Assembly: GCF_003672135.1 (NCBI RefSeq)
Contig: NC_039512.1
Location: 7,886,374 to 7,950,373 of the forward strand
Source: Ooceraea biroi
Taxonomy: Eukaryota > Arthropoda > Insecta > Hymenoptera > Formicidae
DNA length: 64,000 nt
Reading direction: 5' to 3'
Under the pieces are notes generated by a model. It had not been told where the DNA came from and did not search any database. It was given only the letters and a program-made list of their open reading frames with translations. Numbering within the stretch: the first letter of the stretch is position 1; the number at the start of each line of letters is the position of its first letter. A program made the translations under genes and the position numbers. Positions 57,601 to 64,000 of this stretch are shown one piece after another.

Positions 57601-60600
57601 CCATTTTAATTGAACCGTGGTAGGGAAATGCGCTGAATGGCTTGGCCTTGCTCGTGGGTTATTTCTTACTTCATGTTCAAGACAACCGCAAAGTGTATGT
57701 TTGACCGTAAAGTCTGTGTTGTGACACGAGGTACTTCTTGTCGTTTTGTGTCGTTCGCGTTTTCCGTGTGCGTTAGATACGATACTTTTAGAAAGAACTT
57801 TTAGTGAAAGTTATGTAACGAATTCGTAAGTGGTTTGTGTAGATGACACTGATTACAAAATGGAAATTAATTGTAAACTAAAGTACTCTCGTTGAAAAGT
57901 AGCTACGACGTATTGTAGATGAAATTGACGATAAACTAACGGAAGAAGTGCCTCTTGTTCAAACCAGCATGTCGTTCGCGAGCGGTCGCATCTATATCAA
58001 TAATTATTTTTTTGGTTAATATTGGTTGCAAAGTTAAAAAACGGAAGCGTCAAAGAATAGAGAAGGTGCAAGATGCTTCATGCAAGGTATTAATTTCTTT
58101 ATTGATCGCTCGCGAAAACGGCTCGTGACGGCTCACTATCGGATATAGAAAGATAGAGAGAGTACATTTTTAGAATAACGCTAAATAAAATAAAGTAAGC
58201 ATATGACAAGTTAATAATATATGATTCGAGATACACACCCATGATGCAAGCGAAATTTGTATGGCACTGGGATAGAAGGAAGAAAGCGCGATATAGAAGT
58301 ATTATAAGAATGACACACAATGGTCGAATCATAAGAATAAAATAAAGCGATGAGAAGCAAGTGGAAAATGCCGAAATCTTAATGGCATTTTTACGGAGGT
58401 GAATAAGATGACATTTGAGAAAATTTTCTCAGGGCAAACATGGCACAAATTTTAATGCTTGTTCACCTCCTTAATCGCTAGTGCGACACTTCGGTAAGAC
58501 GCAAACGATAAGAATAAAACGAAGGAAATATTTAAACTTATGGTCTCCGATGGCAAGTCAGCGCGGGTGACTTACATTCGAGACACTCGTCCCTCCACGA
58601 TCTTGTATTTATTAAATAATTGTTATACCGGATATAATTAAAAAAAAGATAACGAGAGTAATTAATGAGATAATTAAGTAAGATGATCACACAGGCTGAC
58701 CTACCGACTGCAGAAAATAGTGTAAAATATATAGATCATTTTAAAATGGTGTATTTATATCTATATAAATCTCTTGATACACAGTAGGATGCGGATTTTT
58801 GCGAGCGTCCTTTTTTACTTTCATGTCATATCACTAGTAGTATCTTAAATACGTATTCGTCTCAGTTCCTTTCTCTTCTACTCTTTCTCGTTTACGACTA
58901 ATTCCTTAAATTAGTTTAGCGACTGCTTTTCTACCCTCTTCCAACGATTTGGAAATAATATCAATACGCGAAAGGGGAGGGCTTGAAAAGGAAAAAAACA
59001 ATCATGTATTTTTACAAATTGTATTATAAGAACTTAATGTGGTCGTCGGACTGGTTTCCGTGCGACCACGTACCATACACCGGAAGTGAGAACTGGTTTA
59101 TTTTTTACCTCCGATTTATAGTAGCTATTATTAGAGAGGCACGATTAAGAGACTACGATTATTGTTACTATTATCATTACTTCTATATTATTATTACTAT
59201 TGTATACAACTATTATTGCTATTATACTACTTATCACTATTTACTATTGCTATTACTGAGAGAAACTACTATTACAGAAAACTGCACTATTACTATTATA
59301 CTACTCTATTATTACTGTCTATGATAATTACGGAATATTGTAACGATGATGCTTATAAGTGTTTAAATTTTAGATCGTTAGAACCAGATCATTGATAGAT
59401 AAGGTGGAGGGAAGAGTACACTGTAATCGTGTGGATATATCTCGTTGGGGGACATCGATCTGAAAAGTTTACCTGATTAAATATATGACTTAATTGTATT
59501 TACTCTGTAGGATTTACCATAGATCTAAATGACGAATATTTCGGAAGAGTGCTCTCCAAATGCTCACGTTTAATTGCCGAGCGGGTCGCGTTGTGTCTTA
59601 CTTTGTCGATGAGAATGACGAATATATTATGCTATAATTCAGCAATATAGAGATCTTACCACATAAAGATATATAACTAATAGATTACAACTACAGGATC
59701 CAGCGATTTTGTTAAGCACGTTAGATGTGATCTCATATAATGTAATTTACTATTGTTCATGTTTTTCTTTTGTTCATTAAATGACAGCGTAAGACTTCAT
59801 TGTATCTTAAGTGCAAAACGATCGATTCTTATTTTTAATATTTTTCTTCCTACTTTTTACTGTTCTATTTCGCTGTTCGTACCAGTAACGTTTTGTTATA
59901 TATATTTTGATAAAGTGTTCTATCATTGCATTCATTCATTGCATTCAGAGCTATAAGATAGACCAATATTCTATCATATGCATATAATCATATAATCGAT
60001 ATATCAATATGCTAATTTCAAATTTAGGGGCATTTTGCATTTTGTTACAAATTTCATAGAACTTCGTTTACGATGATGCCGTGAATGAGAAAATTAGTGT
60101 TGTAAATCACAATCGATCGAAGATAAATTATAAACGGAACGTTAACAAACGCGACTCGTATAAACTTCTGGGATCAACGCAATAACACGATTAAACACGT
60201 AATGAAACGAAAATGTGCGATTAGAGAGCTCAATCAAACAACCAATTTTTACACACTAATTGTTACGGTAATACAAAGAAGACATTCACAGGTCACATAT
60301 ACACTTGTAAACACATTTACACGTACACACATTCTATGCGCATAAAAGAAGTAAATTAAATGAAAAAAAGCAAAAAAGAAGTAAATTAAAAGAATAAACT
60401 AAGCAGGCCACATATTATCAAACATTCAAGCGATAAATTTGTAAGGAAAAACACTGTGTAAGTGAGAAGTGATGATTCGTTTGAGTAAATAACACGTATT
60501 TAATAATTAATTTGCAAAAGAGGAGCGGACAAATAATAGTTTTTCATGTATGGCTGTTTTTTCAGAATTTCTTTTTATAAAATAATGCCGGTATGCATAA

Positions 60601-63340
60601 ATATGACGATAAGAACCACTAATATATCTATGAATTATAATTATTACTATTAAATATTATATTCCTTAATGCTATATCGATTTTTAAATAAAGTTAAAGC
60701 GTGAATTTTAAAGTCTTTAAGTGTATGCGAAATGTTAAGGAAAAGTGGTTATTATCTTTTTGATTTGTACAGGACACGGTATATAAATATAATCGATACG
60801 TTTGTTAAAGATTGATATAAAAGCCAATTAATTTATTATACATATTAACGAGAGAGTCTCAGACGGATAAAAATAAATTTAATATTAGTGTGAAGATGAG
60901 GGAGGAAAAAAAAGAAAGCATTACAAAGAATTAATATGGCTGCCTTTGCCGTAACTGTACATATATATATTTTAGATTACGACGGTGGTATAAGAGAGAG
61001 AGAGAGAGTTGAAGTATATGCGAGCGAAATGGTGGTAGCGCAATGGAATTTTAAAACACACAAAGAGTACAGGATACGGGGAGTTAAAGCAGGACTATTT
61101 GAATAATTGATTATTACTAATTATAACAGATAATATATTTATATTTAATGCTATATTATTAGTATTTTTAAATACAGAGATGATGCATCTAATTAATGTA
61201 ATAGGTAGTATATAGGGAAAATATACTCTTTGATTCTAGCCGTGTTGTTACTACCTGCCTCGTTCGCGGTTCCGTGAACTATACGGCTTGCTCTCAGGGT
61301 TGTTGTTATACTCTTTCTTTACGATTATCATCGTACTAAATTTTTTTTCCTCCCTGGCTTTTGCGTACATCTATTGTCACTGTTTGTATGTATCTTCTAT
61401 CTTTTTTTTTTTTTTGAGTGAGCTCTTTACATATTCGCAGAATATTCTATAAGACCTGTAGATTCAATGCTGAGACACTCTTTGTGCACTACTTTCGAGA
61501 CAACCCGTTATCTTTATTTATATAAATAGAAAGAAAACCTTCTCATTTCTGCTCTGTAAATTAAACGTATTTGAAAAACATTTACGCGTATTCGCTAAAA
61601 GACCGTTAAGTTTGTTGTTCTGTACGATAATCAAGATATCGAGAAACGGAGAGAGGAAGCTGAATTTTTCCAATTTAACGAGGCTCTTTTAGGATTATTC
61701 TAGTAGTAATTCATTGGATTCCTTAAGCTTATTGCTTAGAGCAAGTTACATTTATCATTACAAATTATTTTAATCTAATTTAACTCTCTACTTCCTACCT
61801 AATGGTACACGTACATGTATTCCGCTAGCTATTCCAATGACTTCCATTTCCGTTTTTAATCTAATCCAATCTAAAGATGCAACAAACAATTTGACAATAT
61901 ATTGTTTTGCACAAACGCATATATGCAGATGCCTCTCTCCGATTTTTATGCATTTACGTAATTTTATGTTAAATGATTTTTTTATACATACGATTAATAA
62001 TGAAATAGAAAATAAAACTAAAGTAAACTATAAATATAACAATCATTAAGTTAGATCGTTGGTTTTTTCTCTAATTTAATTAAATAATGATCGATCTTTT
62101 TCATACTATCAATAAATGCGTAGAACGCGAGTTAGGTTTTGCAAGACGAGTTAAGTATTTCGATATTTAAAGAAATGTCCTTAAATGTATAAATAATTCC
62201 GGGGACGTCGCGAAATGTTTTAACGTTAAGCACACGTTTTAGCGTCCCATACACTAAAGACTGGTTGTATAATTAAATATTACACTTAACTACTTATTAC
62301 TATCGTATATCGTAATCTATCGAAAAACAGTTTCTATTGATATAAATGAGTTTTTTCTGCCGTTTTTATCTATTAGTATATATCTTAGTTGGTACTACGT
62401 GACGACATGTAATTATTGGCAATTGCATTTTTATTGAGAGATGGTTAAATCCTTAAAGTGATGAGTATCTTGCAGTTCCTCTTCTTTATTATTTCTTTTA
62501 CAATTATACCACTATTTTTTCTCTTAATAGTGCCTTAAGTTACAATTTTTTATGTAAATTTGAATTTGTATCAGATAGGAAATATAAAATACTTAATATT
62601 TAATATCTTAAAATACGATTTCGATAACTTTCCTTTCCGTAAGTTTACATACAAAATAAAGTACTATTTCACCATCGTTAGTCTGTCTGATTGATTTTGC
62701 TTTGTTTCGTAGGCAATTTATGCTAATCGATGAATAATTATTTCTGCACAAATCCGAATTGTCAAAATTGATTGTGTGAACTTCTTCGGGAAATTCAAAA
62801 AATTTTCATTAATTGTCGATTAAGACAGACGTAATCAGGTCAGATAATAAAGAAGAGGTTACTAGCATATTGTACTCAGGTAGTGTGATAATCGTCCACG
62901 CATTGTATATGTATTGGGCGTGAATATAAGGCAGTAAAAAGTAATTTCAAACAGGATAGCGAATTAAAATATATAAGTGACAAATGTGTTATACACACAC
63001 ACACACACACGAGATATTCTAAATTACGTTACGTACATAGAAGCAGTTAAGATGTTAAATTATAATTACAAAGTGATTTTTCTCCTGCGGATTTGATAGG
63101 ACAAGATAATTATTGTCTTAAACGTATAGTAATGCGAATGCAATATAGGATTTAAACAGTGAGTTTTATATAAGAAAGATTCTAAAGTACATTATGTTAA
63201 GATTTATGAAAATTATCTTGACTTTACAGAAAGACTTGAATGTAAAAAGGAGACAACGGATACTTAGACACATACATACAGACACACAACTACACGGTTT
63301 TTACACACGCATTCATAGATTCATTAATATATATACCGAA
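57601..63340 (+). other. probable long Hrb27C 3' UTR and downstream sequence
   Basis: No convincing coding frame follows the Hrb27C stop. The first 300 bases are mixed in composition, then the region is AT-rich with scattered AATAAA sites, (TTA/CTA)n-like stretches near 59150-59320, a GA tract near 61005 and a CA tract near 62992. Long 3' UTRs are common for hnRNP genes, but where the transcript ends cannot be told from sequence. A small near-palindrome (ACGGAGGTGAATAAGATGAC / GTTCACCTCCTTAA, about 58394-58475) is present. Confidence 0.5.
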
Positions 63341-63589
63341 CTAGGAACTAACGAGTGTATCCGGAGAGTGATCAGTGATTTTTGACAAAAACCACGAGTG
63401 CATTAGCAAATTGGACAAATTAATTAGATCGTGAAATAAATAAAGTCTTATGACACGTACAATGATTTTGATTATCGAATCTCGAAGCACGTGATCGAGA
63501 AGCTTGTGATTCTCAGATCCTGGATCACTATTCGAGAGAGCCGCTAAAAGGCAAAGAAAAAATGCATTAAAAAGAAATGCGTATTTCAT
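63341..63589 (-). CDS. putative secreted peptide, first exon
   Basis: The minus frame opens MKYAFLFNAFFLCLLAALSN, a textbook signal peptide (Lys after Met, 14-residue hydrophobic core, small residues before a likely cleavage at about residue 21). DPGSENHKLLDHVLRDS follows. A donor GTACGTG directly after ...IIKII at 63461 would end exon 1 at 43 codons, phase 0; read through, the frame stops at 63341. On the minus strand TTATATCG (about 63708) could be a TATA box. I do not recognise the family, and no second exon was located. If real, it is antisense to or just beyond the Hrb27C 3' UTR. Confidence 0.35.
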   Translation of the reverse strand: MKYAFLFNAFFLCLLAALSNSDPGSENHKLLDHVLRDSIIKIIVRVIRLYLFHDLINLSNLLMHSWFLSKITDHSPDTLVSS

Positions 63590-64000
63590 TGCTTTGATGA
63601 AATATCGCCTCTGTGTCGTTTAACTTTGTTTAAGAATGATTATTTCGATTTTAATGAAATGGAATTCCTACAGTCGTGGAATGCTTTAAATGATAACTCG
63701 CACACGATATAAGAGAATCGATCGATCTACTTTTATCATATTTTAGTGTGAAATAATAAGATAATAGACGTAAAGTTCGTAATTGTGTAACGATAATGGA
63801 TGAAATTATTAACTGTAATAACATGACCTATATACTTGTAAACTTTTAGCATTGTATTGGTAAGGTCGTGTCCCCTTACGAGCTAATCGTGAATAGAATA
63901 AAAAATAGAGGGTAAACGAGGAAAATCTATGGTAGGAAGCTTAGTAGTATCATGAGTGTATCGCATGCGCATTTGGCTATTACATATGCGATATGTGATT

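Noticed and set aside
59000..59395. Tyr-rich plus ORFs of about 113 and 77 codons
   Set aside because: Produced by TTA/CTA-type simple sequence; no ATG context, domain or codon bias.

Overview
This looks like a stretch of insect nuclear genome, most likely from a hymenopteran such as an ant. Coding exons are moderate in GC and sit in an AT-rich background. Every recognisable gene is split by GT-AG introns. The proteins are metazoan (nucleoporin, spliceosomal helicase, proteasome subunit, hnRNP), one is the arthropod neuropeptide CCAP, and the introns are full of short hairpin-like mobile elements. The order is inferred from general resemblance; no database search was possible.

Layout, left to right: 1-3.8 kb mostly non-coding, with one doubtful minus-strand exon; 3.9-5.1 kb CCAP precursor (+); 5.9-9.7 kb TRAF/MATH-domain protein (-), with an unresolved 5' end to about 10.8 kb; 11.5-13.5 kb Nup43 (+); 14.1-17.9 kb DHX15/Prp43 helicase (+); 19.5-21.8 kb RanGAP (+); 23.1-26.1 kb ABHD16A lipase (-); 27.6-29.2 kb MBF1/EDF1 coactivator (+); 30.0-31.2 kb proteasome beta subunit PSMB1 (-), tail-to-tail with MBF1; 33.3-43.4 kb an 11-exon nose-resistant-to-fluoxetine (NRF-6) type membrane acyltransferase (+); 45.0-57.6 kb Hrb27C/hrp48 (DAZAP1-like) hnRNP (+) with seven coding exons; 57.6-64 kb AT-rich sequence, probably largely Hrb27C 3' UTR and flank, with one signal-peptide-bearing minus ORF near 63.5 kb.

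The genes do not form a pathway or an operon. They are mostly housekeeping neighbours: Nup43 and RanGAP both act at the nuclear pore, and DHX15 and Hrb27C both act on RNA. For eight of them the exon phases join exactly from start to stop codon, so these models are firm. The CCAP start, the 5' end of the TRAF-like gene and the small orphan ORFs are not firm.

The most unusual material is repetitive. A composite element in NRF-6 intron 7 has a 10-bp target duplication and an intact empty-site relative in intron 3 of the same gene. Several inverted-repeat (MITE-like) families occur as pairs in introns of different genes, and there are long near-perfect foldbacks, a 29-bp minisatellite and an inverted repeat just upstream of Hrb27C. 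I did not see a CRISPR array, rRNA, convincing tRNA, prokaryotic gene or virus.
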